Origin: Krasilnikovozyma curviuscula | Taxonomy: Eukaryota; Basidiomycota; Tremellomycetes; Cystofilobasidiales; Mrakiaceae | Direction: 5' to 3' | NCBI GenBank assembly: GCA_014825775.1 | Contig: MVAQ01000015.1 | Coordinates: 1-64,000, forward strand | Length of the DNA stretch: 64,000 nt | Notes under the pieces: model-generated | What the model was told of the DNA's origin: nothing | The model's database searches: none | What the model saw: the letters and a program-made list of their open reading frames with translations, nothing else | Position numbers and translations under genes: made by a program | In this document: piece by piece, positions 1 to 11,379 of the stretch | How the letters are laid out: every line of letters begins with the position of its first letter | Position numbering within the stretch: the stretch's first letter is position 1

Positions 1-975
1 ACAATTTTCGCCCAAGCCAAGCTAAGCTAAGCTATGTCCAAAGCGAAGTGCGGTTCAGCTAGGAACTGGGAACCGACGTGCGTGCACTGTGGCGTCGCTT
101 CACCCGCAGCGACCTTGAGAAGCGAGACGGAGTGGTGGCGGGGGCGATGTCATGCATCGTAGGAGGAGAGATGGGAGATGGTGAGATGGTGATATGGTTG
201 AGATGGCGGTATAAGAAAAGATGGAGATGGGAGAAGGAAAGGGATAGTGGTCTCCCCGGTGGTATTGCTGGAGATCCCTGTATTACGGACAGTTGGTCCT
301 GTTCTTGCTGTGGGTGTCAAGATGTATGGTGCTTTTAAACAGAAGACACACAGAGTTTTGCGAGAATTATCGGAGGGAAATTTTTAGTAGCACATGTTAT
401 CTGTCGGAGGATTACCTCACCTTTCATCGCACTCCCGGCATGTCGAGATCGGGCTGGTGATGCGATCGCTCCGCTTCTCTGTAAACGCAGGCCGGAACTG
501 CATTCAAACCTCTTCCCCGTACCACTGAGAAGAAGGGGAGTTCTTCGGGGCAATTCAGGTGCCTCATTTACCATTCTGAAAAATAGTCTTCAGGGATCAG
601 GGGAAAATGCACTGAGAAACGGAACAAGCCCACTCATGAAGCTCAAGAAGTTGAGCATCTTGTTGGATGAAAACAATCTTTTCTCAGGTAATAGACTAGT
701 TTGTAAGTGTCCGGCTCTAAAATACGACCGAATCGCGGATTCTGAGCCTGAAATGAATAGGATTTCTAAAGTAAGCTTCTATTTGTGGACCTGCAACCAT
801 CACCACTCCGCTCTCAATGTACAAGTAGAGCATAGAACAAGCTCCGAGTATCATCAAAGCTAGAGTGTCCTGTTAGATGATCGTCAAATCCCAGCGAGAT
901 CACCCACTAGTCAAACCGATCTCCTCTTTTCTGTAACAGGGACTTACTCGAACTAAGGCTCCACATCCTGCACCA
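1..975. other. Intergenic, no gene recognised
   Basis: No supported coding region precedes the P450 locus. Positions about 178-240 are a GATGG-rich low-complexity tract. The few open frames here are short and show no recognisable motif. Confidence 0.5.
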
Positions 976-3187
976 ATGTTGACTCTGTGGATTACCAACA
1001 TCTCCTTCACTCAGACTGGTCTTCTGGCTTTGATCACCTATGTCGTTTATCAGCTCTTGAAACCAAAACCAGTCAACCCATTCGCCTTCCTGCCAGTCGA
1101 CAAGTCTACTTGGTTGCCCTTCTTGGGGGACACTCCAGCTTTTGTAAACCATATCAGACTATCTGGCACCAACTCGACTTTCTTCTACGAGAAGTTGGAC
1201 AAGGTGGAAGGCAAGACGACGCTGTACGACCGTGGATTTGGATTGCCGATTGCGTTGGTCACCTCGGATAAAGCACTCGTCGAATCGGTTCTCACTAGCA
1301 AAGACTTCGATAGGACTCAAATATGGATTCAGTTTATGTCGATCTTGTTCAAGAATGGTTGGTTCACACTCTGCTTTCTATGATGCGTTTCATCCCTAAT
1401 TCTCAGCAACACTGGTTCTCTTGACTGTCCATCAGGAATGCTCGCCTTGCCCACGGGACCCTTATTGCGAACCCACTGAAAGACTCTAGCTCCCAGTATG
1501 AGTCCGGCGTTCCTCTCTGCGACAGCATCACCAATCGTTTCGAAACATGTCTCCAAGCTTCTCGCACTTTGGACTCTGAAGAGCCAGCTCACTGACGAAC
1601 CATTCTTGGGAAACCATGATGCTGAGGGACTATCGACCGATCTAGTCTCAGATCTTGTGTTTGGAGAGAGCTTTGGACAGCTGGATATTGCGATTAAGGA
1701 CGCTCAATCGCAGCAGGATCAGTTGATGGACGGCCGTATCACGAAGTCTGAGATCCGGTTCACTTCTGAAAGACCCGAAAAGACTGCTGCCATGTACACC
1801 TGTCTCAACGTGAGTTAGAGTCTTGATAAGCTTCTGACGGTCGCTCCGCAACGCCCACAATATTGACTTGCCCTCTCTTTTGTAACTTCTCACTCTCAGA
1901 GTTTATCGTTTGGTCCTCTACTAGCCGTTCGAAGTTGGTTCGCGTCCCGAAAACCAGAGTTTCGTCGCGCAAAGGAACTCATTTCTAGCTGGTCAGTCAT
2001 TTACCATACCCTCACTTTCTTCCCATTGTCCAACCCTTTCTCATGACTTGAAATTCTGATTCTGAAGGGTTGACAACAAGATCAAAGAAGCTAGAGCCAA
2101 GGTTGCCCTTGTCGCTCTACTGGACGAAGACGGAAACGTTGACCATGAGTCGATTGCGAGGAACTCTGTGATCGAGGTGGTCCTCAGAGAGGAAGCGAAA
2201 AGTATCTCTCGAGATGGTGAGCCAGGCTTGACAGATGCAGAGGTTCATCACGAGGTACGTGAAGACATCAATCATGAAAGCTCTATTACTTGCGCTGACA
2301 TCCTGACCTTTCCTACTGTGCAGATGCTCTCGTTTGTGCTGGCTGCAGGAGAGACAACTTCAGGTACTCTCGGATTCATTGTCAAGTTTCTTTCTGATAA
2401 TCCTCAAGTTCAAGAGAAGCTGAGACACGTCTTGGTTGACAAGATGCCTGCGTCCGACGATCGAAATCCGAATTACGAGGAGCTCATGACCCGTCAGTTG
2501 CATTTTCACCATTTATCAGTATATAAAGAATCATATCTGACCAGAGGTCCTTGTTTGTTCCAGAACCAATCCCTTACTTGGACGCAGTAGTTCAGGAAAG
2601 TCTGAGATGCGCCAAAACAGCCTCAATAACCTTCAGAGTGAGCTCCAAAGCAGTCGTTGCCTCGGACCAGGAAAAGAGGCAGTACGTCATGCCAGCTGGA
2701 ACTGTTGTTGTAATGGTGACAAGCAGGATCGCAGATGAACCTGAAGAGTCTGTACAGACATTCCTTCGCTGGCCCAATTTTGTGTCGTCCTGCTCTGACC
2801 TGCGTTCTCTTTGGTACTCATCCTAACAGCCCGCACTCTTTCAGGCCTGAGAGGTGGATCAGATCTGACGGATCTTTCGACGTACATCTCAGTGAAACAG
2901 GAATGCCATTTGGAATGGGAGGCAGAAGTTGCTTTGGAATGCGATTGGCCGTCAGTCTCGCGTCCCTTCTCATCTACTATTTCCACCTCTTTTTTTTTAT
3001 TGCTTTACTGATACTGACGCCGAGTTAAACTTTTTTTAACTTGCAGGTTCTTGTCATCAGAACATTCATTGTCCAGCTCATTCTGAACACTCAGCTGGAG
3101 CCGCTGGAAGGCGAGTTCTCATCCTCAAAGTTTTCAGAATCCATCGCCCGTCACCTGGACAAGGCATACGTACGTTTTAAAGTGTGA
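976..3187 (+). pseudogene. Cytochrome P450, probably a pseudogene
   Basis: This is a full-length, multi-exon cytochrome P450: a membrane-anchored heme monooxygenase. Visible landmarks are an N-terminal hydrophobic segment (MLTLWITNISFTQTGLLAL), the I-helix motif LAAGETTSG near 2340, the K-helix ESLR near 2595, PERW near 2848, and the heme-binding loop FGMGGRSCFG near 2910. A last exon after an intron at about 2948-3046 ends at 3187. The frame is broken. Exon 2 (from about 1436) has an in-frame TGA at 1477-1479, where the family has a basic residue (RTH-stop-KTLAPS); no GT lies between that exon's start and the stop, so no intron can remove it. The exon ending near 2491 (CTCATGACCC, then gtcagt) does not keep phase with the ESLR exon. 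A further frame change lies between the MPAGTVVVMV segment and PERW. The stop looks like CGA to TGA. Substrate unknown. Alternatives are sequencing errors or unusual splicing. A truncated relative lies at 23490-23837. Confidence 0.8.
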
Positions 3188-3883
3188 ATAGATGTCTGAA
3201 AATGGACTGGTTGTCATACGAGTCGTCGGCTCTGAACAATACGTACGCGAGTGTGTAAACAGACAATTAGACATAGCTTTTTTTTTCTTGGATTCCGACA
3301 AGAGTTACTGGTTCCAGTCCAATACAAATAAAGAGCTCTCCCTTCTTCCTCGTGCGAGCTTAGAATCCTGATAGTATTGAAAAGCTGGAGAAACTGAGAC
3401 GACAAAATAAGCCCGAGTGGTACACCCTATAATCGACAAATGTGAAGGTGCTCACACTTCCTCCCTCGACTTCACCTCCATGACAAGTCAAAAATGCTTT
3501 TTCAAGTCATCCGTTGAGTTTGTGACGCGGAAGCTCTGTCGTGTTGTCGGTTTTGATGTTTACTGAAGCTTCAGACGAAGGCGTGGGCTATGAGAAGCAG
3601 CTGCACTTTATTACGAAATAAAACTCAGAGCTGAAAGCGTTGATGATTAAGTTGGACTGGCAGACTTGGGTTAGATGCCCCGAGGTGTGTGGATCGGGAA
3701 CGTGAGTGAATAATTTCGTCTCGCAAGATGATCAAAAACCAGATGGGAATGATGCTGTTGGCTGTTTCACATATCAAACTTTGTGGTGATATAGATACAG
3801 ACAGGTTACAAAGGTGGTATTAAATGCAATGGGTATTTGAACTGCTAGCTAGAACTACACCTTGACATGAGCGCAGGGTTACT
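3188..3883. other. Intergenic, 3' regions
   Basis: This stretch lies between the P450 3' end and the 3' end of the minus-strand Tul1-like gene. I see no coding signal or repeat in it; it probably holds both 3' untranslated regions. Confidence 0.5.
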
Positions 3884-6800
3884 CTACAAAGGTGGCAATG
3901 GCCTTCTGCACTGAGGACAGACGTTCTTGATGGCGAGCCAAGTTTCGAGACAATTGGTGTGCTAAGTGAAACAGTGGCGTGAGCTACATGCCGTGAAACA
4001 GAACATTGAAACAGAATAGGCTCACGAAAATGTGTTGACATGGCGCTACAGCGTAGTTTTTCCTCCCCCCTACACCAACAACTTCCCCAGGGCCACCAGT
4101 CGGCTCAGTTTCAATGACTTCCATGCAGATAGCGCAATCTTCTCCAAGAAGAGCTCCCCCAGCTTCTTTGTCATGATGAGACGGCAGCACAGGGTGATAG
4201 TTGTAAGGAGGGGGTGGAGCCATTGAAAGTGGCAGGAAGAATGTTGGGCCAAGGGTATCTTGGAGTAGCAGCACTGTGACTTGAATGAACATGTATACAA
4301 CAAGAACATAAACCCAGTCTGTGAACCCAGAAGAACACGTTTAATAAGTCTCTCTCTGAATTCAAGGGAGGGTAACGTAAACCTACTGCTCTTCTCAATA
4401 AACGACACATTCTCCTCACAACCCCAGAAATAGAGTGGAATGCACAATCTGGCACAGGTAGAGCCAATAATATAGCTCCATCTCAAACCTCTTCTGGTAC
4501 CCATCTTGGCATTGCGATAGATTTGAGGCACCCAGAACGAAAAGAGACCAAAGATGATAAGTGGCGCAAAGATGGAGATTAGGCCCGTTTGCATCAAAAT
4601 GAAGAAGACCAAGAGGAGTAGAAGGAGTGCTAGTCCAGAAAAAAAGCGGCTGTAAATCAGCTATCAACTGGTTCAAGGAGGTGAAGACCACTTACGTGAA
4701 CCATTTCCACCTTCACTCGAGACGAACATCGGTCGAGGCGGCGGTAATCTTGTGACAGGAGTGGTCGTCACCGGCTGTGGTAAACCAACAAGGGGAGTAA
4801 CAGTAGCGGCAACGCTTGTTGCATTTGCTGCTGCCAAGGCTGTTCTTACTTGAGTTACTGCTGACGGGGGTGCTGGTGCATTTGGTGCGCGAGCAATTTG
4901 ACGGGGAGCATTCTCTGGTGCCTGAACTCGATAGATGCTGGAAGCGTATCTCTGCAGCAATCGAATGGGTAAAGGATTGGTCAGACAACAGCGTTCAAAG
5001 AAGAACTTAAAGGAACTTACAGGAGCAAAAACGGCGAAACTCATACAAGCCAAAAATCCTGGAGCTATAATCGACATACTCGCCTTATTGCTGGCAACTA
5101 TTCCAACCATTAGGTGACCAGAGAAACTCCAGCCGTCCATTATACCCTGCATAACGACTGTTCCAAAAGCGACTTTACCCAATGCCGAAGGAGATCTTGT
5201 TGACTCCATTTGTTTTAAAAGCAGCCAGACCAGTACACCATGGACGGCAAAGAAGAAAGTCGAGTAGTTGATAGATTTCCTCCAGTACTTGTCAGCGCTA
5301 GGATTAAAGGAGGAGGTAAAGTTATGATCGAATGTATTGAGCAATAGAATCTTGCGAGAAACGACTTACCGCAGTACTTCAGCCTTTTCCAGCCCTAAAG
5401 CAACACCACAGTCCCAACTTACAGCAACTCCTTCTCTGAACGAAACCTCCCAACCACCCACGCTTCCAGGTAAGCCACTCGGCAATCTCAACTCGTGTTC
5501 GTACTCATCGATCTGACTTGAGAGCACACCTTGTCTCCTCAAATCGTCCAAACGCAACTCAAGAACAAATGAGCAGCCAAAATTCTTTCGTATTGGATCG
5601 TTTGTATAGGGGTTGATCTCGATGTCGGTGTTGGAGGAAGAGATATCCTGGCCCATTTTTTCTTGAGCACGCAAGTTCTTCAGACCGCCCTTCAGACTGT
5701 TCAGCACCTGGTAGCTGGTGGTATTGCTAAACGATTTTGATGTGCGTGGATCAAATAGTGAAGGTAAGGGACGAAGATCTGGTGTCGGTGACTGTAAAGA
5801 AACTTGTTGTGTTGCAAGGAGAAGAAGGGTGCCGTTTTTTATCAGGTGAGTTCCTTCGATGTTGAACGTCAATTGCTCTGAAGTATTGGTACGAATGTCC
5901 ATTGTACCCTAGAGAAGAAGCAGGTTCAACATTTTTCGTCCCACACATGATGAAATTGCGTAGTACTCCGACATTATTCCACTCACCTTGACATGCAGCA
6001 GCTCTTCGCTCATTCTCCAAGTCTGATTAGATCCCCAAAACCCTTCCTTCAATGTAAATCCTACATCGTCAACCCTCATCCAGTCGAAATCACCTCTCAG
6101 CCACTCGGCGTTCGTCTCATTGAAAGTGTTGCCGATTACGACATCTCCGCCTGGAAGACCTCTGTTGGACTCGTTCTTGATCTCTCCGAAATGAGAAAGA
6201 GAATCTGAGTTAAGATGTGACCAAAATTTGCTGATATCGCCCGATGGAATGGATAATGAAGAGGATAAAGATGCCGCGTGCACAGTATGCGATAAATTCA
6301 GAGGATGCGAAATGGAATGTCGAATGAAACCGGTGATGTTGGGGCTGTATATTGGTGAAAGATAGTACTCAGAATAGCTCGTGGGAGGCACTGGTGGAAG
6401 GAGGATTCCAAGAAGTTCGTGAGGAAGTGGATTCGGGTACGTAAACGGGGTTGTTATCGCCGCTCCAGTGGTGTTCGCTGGTGGTTTCGTCCCATTGATG
6501 AACATCTCGTATACCTCTATCGAGGTTTGGACCTCTGCCAACCTCTTTTGATTCCTGTCGTAAATGTTAGTGTCGGGGAAGGTGGGGTTGGTCTGATTTC
6601 CGTTAATCATGAAAAAGAAGATCAGGAAGACAATGAAACCTGATATCGATTCTATGTGATGTACGACAATGGTTTCAGATTCACCAACATCATCATTTTC
6701 ATACGGCATGATGAAGTGGTAGTTGGGGAGGAGATGAGAGAAACTTTAGCAGATACGTAGGTCGTGCGACTGTGCAAATCCAGCTTACGTTGCGGAGGTT

Positions 6801-6927
6801 GTGGCTGGGCGAGCAGAGGCCGAACACCAGGACGAGAAGCTGGAACTGAAGGAGGAGTGCCAGCAGTAGGATTGGGAGTACCACCACTTGGCGGTGGATC
6901 ACCTTGAGTCGAAGTAATTTCTGCCAT
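3884..6927 (-). CDS. TUL1: Tul1/Dsc1-like transmembrane RING E3 ubiquitin ligase
   Basis: This is a Golgi/endosomal membrane E3 ubiquitin ligase of the Tul1/Dsc complex, which ubiquitinates membrane proteins and, in some fungi, drives SREBP cleavage. It starts at 6927 (MAEITSTQGDPPP) with a proline-rich N-terminus. A hydrophobic segment follows near 6630 (FIVFLIFFFMING), then a long lumenal domain with several N-glycosylation sequons. After that come multiple transmembrane segments (about 5300-4270, for example STFFFAVHGVLVWLLL and GLISIFAPLIIFGLFSFW). The C-terminal RING finger is intact: CAICMEV near 4130, APCQHIF joined across an intron (about 3966-4029) to HTNCLETW, and CPQCRRPLPPL at the stop. 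This order (lumenal domain, membrane segments, terminal RING) is the Tul1/Dsc1 layout. Several short introns interrupt it; I checked the last join exactly but not every internal one. Confidence 0.85.
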
Positions 6928-7039
6928 CTTGTCCAGAAAGCTGGGCTCAGGTCATCCAGGCGGCAGAGGGACAGCGGACCGTGCTGTTAATCGTCCAGCA
7001 AACTATTTTCAGGGTTGAACACTACAAAAAAGCAGCAGA

Positions 7040-8000
7040 ATCAGAACCAGAGATCCAAATGGGAGGAGAGCAAGTCGAGAATGAGCCAAGTGTGGTGCAG
7101 AAACTCCGCCAAGGTCTGCCAACCAAGCATTCAATCGATTCCACGCCTCGTCACTGTCTCTGCCAGAACTACTCTCGCAGGTCGACGTTATCGACAAGTT
7201 CCTGAGACATATACGTCTCGCCCTGCTATAGACTGAGAAACACTCACACCTGAAAAGAGCAACGTTCCGAAGAGAGCGAGTGGAAGCAACACCAGAAACC
7301 TGCTTGAGAATCAACCCCAGAGTTAGTATCCCATAAGGCTTGTTCTATACTATCGAATCATATTCACTTTACAGAATGCAAGGACTGTGAGATGACCAAA
7401 GAGATTGGTTAGGATGGACGTTGACGGTAAGTCTTTCAGGATCGCTAGCGGACGAGCAGTGTTTTTAGATGAGGTTAGCAAAATGATGACATTGCTCTCA
7501 ACCGAGAATCTTTCAAAACAGGTGAATTGGCATCGTTTCTAAATCCTCTCGGTGCTCAGTCGGGACGTCAGAGACTAAAGCGACATGGAAACTCCAACGG
7601 AATGTGTCGCAACTTCGTCAAATGTCGTACCAGAAATAACTTCTGTAGACAGGTCCAACAGACCTGGCAAGTAGAGGAAATCTCATCAGCTTTTTGTCGT
7701 CGCAATGCCTGAAGGAAGATAGAGTGATCCCGGGAAATCAATCCGCTCTCTAGGAACAGAGCACGTATGAAGGAATGGAACTGAATGTGTGTTATCACAA
7801 TCCTTACTCGACGAGACTGAATACATCAACCTTCAGCTCTTGGGTGATGGGCGCCAATGGGACGTGGAAGCTTCTGGACTACGCTGCCGTTTTGATATTT
7901 ATTCCTCAACTATTACGGATCACCTAGGTGACATCGTTGGAAAATCCGACGCGCAACGCAACCCACAGCGACGCAAGCTATGTCAACTTCAATAACAAGA
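7040..8000 (+). CDS. Unresolved plus-strand coding segment, product unknown
   Basis: Several protein-like stretches lie in order on the plus strand but do not join cleanly. They are near 7125-7215 (FNRFHASSLSLPELLSQVD...), 7255-7320 (KSNVPKRASGSNTRNLLEN), 7413-7512 (MDVDGKSFRIASGRAVFLD...), 7570-7625 (TKATWKLQRNVSQLRQMS), 7690-7735 (SFLSSQCLKEDR) and 7810-7930 (DGRQWDVEASGLRCRFDIYS). Some joins would need introns of only about 23-30 nt, and one junction is out of phase. It may be a fast-evolving gene with very small introns or a decaying gene. I do not recognise a family. It sits head-to-head with the Tul1-like gene (start 6927) and faces the 3' end of the TPR gene. Confidence 0.35.
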
Positions 8001-8190
8001 GAAGTGCAATCGTAAAGAGGTATCATAAATGCATAATGTGTGTATGGGATATCATGGTTAGAAAAGAGAAACAAGAGACAGCCAATGGTCCTTGCTATAG
8101 ACACGGATCTTGATCACAACAGGACCGCCGCCGAATCTTATCCTTCAATTCAGTTGCTTGAGGAACAGGTTCCTTTAAAGGTGCAGTTGG

Positions 8191-9491
8191 TTATGAGGCC
8201 GATACTTTGGCGAACATTCCTATATTGCGGTGTCAGGGTGGGGAATTAGGAAGCTGGTGAGGGAATCCACGAGAGAGATGTAATCGAGATGACGAACCTC
8301 GGAAAGCACTATCGCTCTTTTTGGATCTAGCAGCTTCTTCTTTATCAATTTGAGCCGTTAGTTTCTCAATCTCCTTGAGGTCTACAGGAGTGGCGCAGAA
8401 AGAGGATACATGCGAGATGCGAAAGGGCCATTAAAATGAAGTTAACACAGGCTTTCAAGGGTAGGAGTCACATACCAGCACCCTCTTGCTTCTTCAACGT
8501 TTCTAGCAAGGCTTTAGTCTTCAGTACTTCTCCAAGGAGGTTGAGACTGGTTGCTTTACGCATGGAAGCTTTGAAGTTCTTTGGGTTCTTTTTGAGAGCC
8601 TAGAAATGAACCAGCGCCAGCGGGACAAATGAACAGAACTGTGAGCGACACCAAACATTGATTGATAAGAGGAATTCAGGTACCTGGTCGGCGCAATCAA
8701 GAGCTCTTTGGAATTTTTGGTTCTGAGAAGTGGAAGCGATGTTCACATAGATTAGCGATGCAAACTCTTCAAGAGATGACTTGGACTCACCTTTAAATGA
8801 ACCTGCGCCATATTACTGTAGATCAAAGAGAGGTCATTGTCAACCTGTACCGCAAGTTCAGGCAGGAAACTTCGTCAGCTTTAACTTTCGAAATGTCATT
8901 GAAGTTCGGCGCGACGAAGAACGTACGGTGTCATTCAGGCCCTTTCTGGCAGCGACTTCTTCCGACGAAATATCTTCAGCCATAGACTCAGTCATGGTAC
9001 GATCCAAGCCTGATAAGTAGAGGACAGCGTGGTGGTATTCCTTGATAGCTGAGGAGGAAATGTCAAGTTAACATCGGAATTCGATAATCGGGTGAAAGGG
9101 AGTAAACGAAACACACCTCCTTGGAGATTTCCCTGCCAGATATAAATAGCGAAAATGGGTAAGACATGAAACAAAAGGAGCTGCTTTGAGCCTGCCTAAA
9201 GTGGAAGGGTCCTTACGTTTCTAAAGAACTCGTTTCCTTTAGCTTTGTGTTCACTGCCCAGAGCGATTTTGGCACTGCAAGGCACCAAGCACGCAGGATT
9301 TCATTAGTACAACGTTAGGTCTTTTGTATGGACGTGATGGCAGCTCACAGGATCGCCTGTTGTCTCTCACTGGGGGTCTGCTGGGCGGGCACTTCAGCCT
9401 TTTCGGAAGTCATGCTGCTCTCAGGGAGCGGCTGAGCCTCAGGTTGCTGGGAAGATCCAGCCGGACTCTCTGCTTCTTCGATGACTGCCAT
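8191..9491 (-). CDS. TPR-repeat protein (TTC9/FKBP-tail-like)
   Basis: This is a small tetratricopeptide-repeat protein of about 210 residues, probably a chaperone cofactor or scaffold; the partner is unknown. The start at 9491 gives MAVIEEAESPAGSSQQPEAQ, a low-complexity acidic tail. TPR motifs follow: KAKGNEFFRN-GNLQGAIKEYHHAVLY, VDNDLSLIYSNMAQVHL, and QKFQRALDCADQALKKNPKNF, then a charged helix (LKEIEKLTAQIDKEEAARSK). The spacing of a helix pair, a long insert and a second pair resembles TTC9 and FKBP-type TPR tails. Introns are inferred at about 9348-9276, 9214-9135, 9118-9053, 8921-8841 and others, all with GT-AG ends and consistent phase. The last exon is less sure: either it is spliced to end in FRGMFAKVSAS (stop at 8191) or it reads through to a stop near 8240. 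Confidence 0.65.
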
Positions 9492-9847
9492 TTATTCTGG
9501 GAACGAGATGTGATGGTTGGATCCTGTGAAATGGTCGCCTCGTCTTTCGCATTGACGCTGCCAACTTTCACCGCCGGAAATTCTATCAAATTACCACAGA
9601 CAGCAATAGAGCTCAAATAACCGTAATTATCTCAGGATCAAGGACATTAGGCATAGAAACATCTCCATCGAAGTGAGTTGGCGGGATTTCCATTGTTTCT
9701 TCGAGCTCTGAGCAAACCTGATTCAAGCGCTGTTGTTTTTTAGATTCGACAAGTTAAAGTGCTCCTGCCGTCAGCGCGCTAAACCCAGAAAACACCAGTT
9801 CTGCTCTTCAAGGGTCGCCTGCTTCCCCTCCTAGGTGTCCCTCACAA

Positions 9848-10672
9848 ATGACCACTTCCTCCGCCACCCTCAATCAAGTTTCAACCCTCCCCACAGCTCT
9901 ATTTCCAATATCACCGTCACTATCAGCACTACAGGTAGCACGGCTGAGACTGTTGACAAACCTACCAGGTAGTCATTCACCTTCTATAGGCTGTGAATTG
10001 GACTCAACCTGTTGTCGGAGCTGTGGCGCGCTGGTCATTCCTGGATGGACCAGTGAGGTCTCGGTCGGTCGAGGAAGAAGAGGATTGAGTGAAGAAATGG
10101 ATGCAGAAGAAGGTGTTTCTGCTGTTGGTAATAAGAAGAAGAAGGGTGGTAGGAGAGGAGAGAAGAAGAAGAAGGTTGTCAAAAGGAAGAAGAAAATGGG
10201 TAGGGTGCTCATTAAGTGTCTGCTCTGCGAAGCAAACCAAACCATTCAAGGATCAGATCCAGAAATACTAGCAACATTCAAACCGGCACGAACAGTAGCC
10301 AAAACCACACCATCAATATCGACCCGATCGACCCGCTCGACTCCAGCACCAGCACCCTCAACTGAAACGACAGACTCTGAACAATCACCGCAGTCACTGT
10401 CTCCAACCAAGAAACCTATCCCATCATCAATATTATCACCGCTATCATCACCGCAACTATCTCATGTTCCGATCTCAGATCCAGGCTTGCCTTCGACACC
10501 ACCACCACCTCAGCCTCAAGCGCAACAACAACAAACATTGTCCGTCAGCGGCGGTAGTAACAGAAAGAAGAAGGGGAAGTCTTCTGGTCTTGCGAAGATG
10601 TTGGCCGTCAATAGGGAACGTGAAGAGGCTGCTGGTAAGAAGAATGGAAGTGGTCTTCTTGATTGGATGTAG
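9848..10672 (+). CDS. RNase P/MRP Rpr2/Rpp21/Snm1-like subunit
   Basis: This is a single-exon protein of 274 residues with the zinc-ribbon layout of the Rpr2/Rpp21/Snm1 family, protein subunits of RNase P and RNase MRP that help process tRNA and rRNA precursors in the nucleus/nucleolus. The family pattern is a helical N-terminus (SALQVARLRLLTNLPG) followed by CRSCGALVIPGW and, after a basic lysine-rich insert, KCLLCE, giving the two Cys pairs that hold zinc. The C-terminal half is low-complexity (T/S/P-rich), ending in a conserved-looking helix (SSGLAKMLAVNREREE) and LLDWM. The lysine tract comes from AAG/AGA repeats at about 10120-10200. The start codon is the first in frame after the divergent promoter shared with the TPR gene. 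Family assignment rests on the Cys pattern and surrounding residues; whether it serves RNase P, MRP or both cannot be told. Confidence 0.65.
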   Translation: MTTSSATLNQVSTLPTALFPISPSLSALQVARLRLLTNLPGSHSPSIGCELDSTCCRSCGALVIPGWTSEVSVGRGRRGLSEEMDAEEGVSAVGNKKKKGGRRGEKKKKVVKRKKKMGRVLIKCLLCEANQTIQGSDPEILATFKPARTVAKTTPSISTRSTRSTPAPAPSTETTDSEQSPQSLSPTKKPIPSSILSPLSSPQLSHVPISDPGLPSTPPPPQPQAQQQQTLSVSGGSNRKKKGKSSGLAKMLAVNREREEAAGKKNGSGLLDWM

Positions 10673-11379
10673 AGGGGACACGAAGGAAAGACGTTGTTCA
10701 TGTCCGCACAGATGGTACGTTTCCATCAGAGTTCCTCTACTACGACCTGTTCACTGACACTTGTGTACTGTTTTCCTTCCAGAATTTCCACGACCAAATT
10801 TAACTATGCCCCGTTCAATTTGATCGGTAATGCGTGCATTGCTCCAGCTGGCTATCCCTCTACAGTCAAATCAACGGTTTTTATCTGGGACGACTCTCCA
10901 TCGAGAAAACATCGGTTCTCAAAGTAGCGCAGGATGTTGGCCGGGAATCGCTGTTGTTCACATATTTTCCGACCGGTGCTATTCTACAATCAAGTTGAGA
11001 TGTTAGCTGTCGATTCTCAACGTGTCTTTCTTCTTCGACTGTAGCGTCAATGACGGCCTGCGGCTTTCTCTTTTTCTGGACGATGCAGCTCCACTTCACT
11101 GCAGGTTTCTGATATTAATGCCGTAGCTCTCATCAGCGTCGATTTTTTTGTAAATGGGTTGTCAACATAGTCATCTTCAGTAGATACAATGTATGAATTG
11201 TGATCGGTCGGTGCGAAAATGAAAGATGTCGTCGGCGTTCCGGTTTCATCATGTTCCTCGTGAATCCGCTTCAGCAAGAAACCGAATCGAGCAGCGAACA
11301 CTTTTCGTGGCCCACAACACCCATCACGACGCCTGCTCCCTGAAATACATAACAACAACCCCCACCAATTCTACACAAC
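10673..11379. other. Gap between Rpr2-like and SCP2 genes
   Basis: About 700 nt without a gene I can support. A minus-strand open frame at 11047-11358, followed by one at 10881-11099, has a protein-like composition (for example TSFIFAPTDHNSYIVSTEDD) but no recognised domain. The SCP2 promoter must lie in the right-hand part. Confidence 0.4.

Noticed and set aside
11047..11358. Minus-strand open frame upstream of SCP2
   Set aside because: Composition is protein-like, but it has no family match, no convincing start context, and would overlap the SCP2 promoter.
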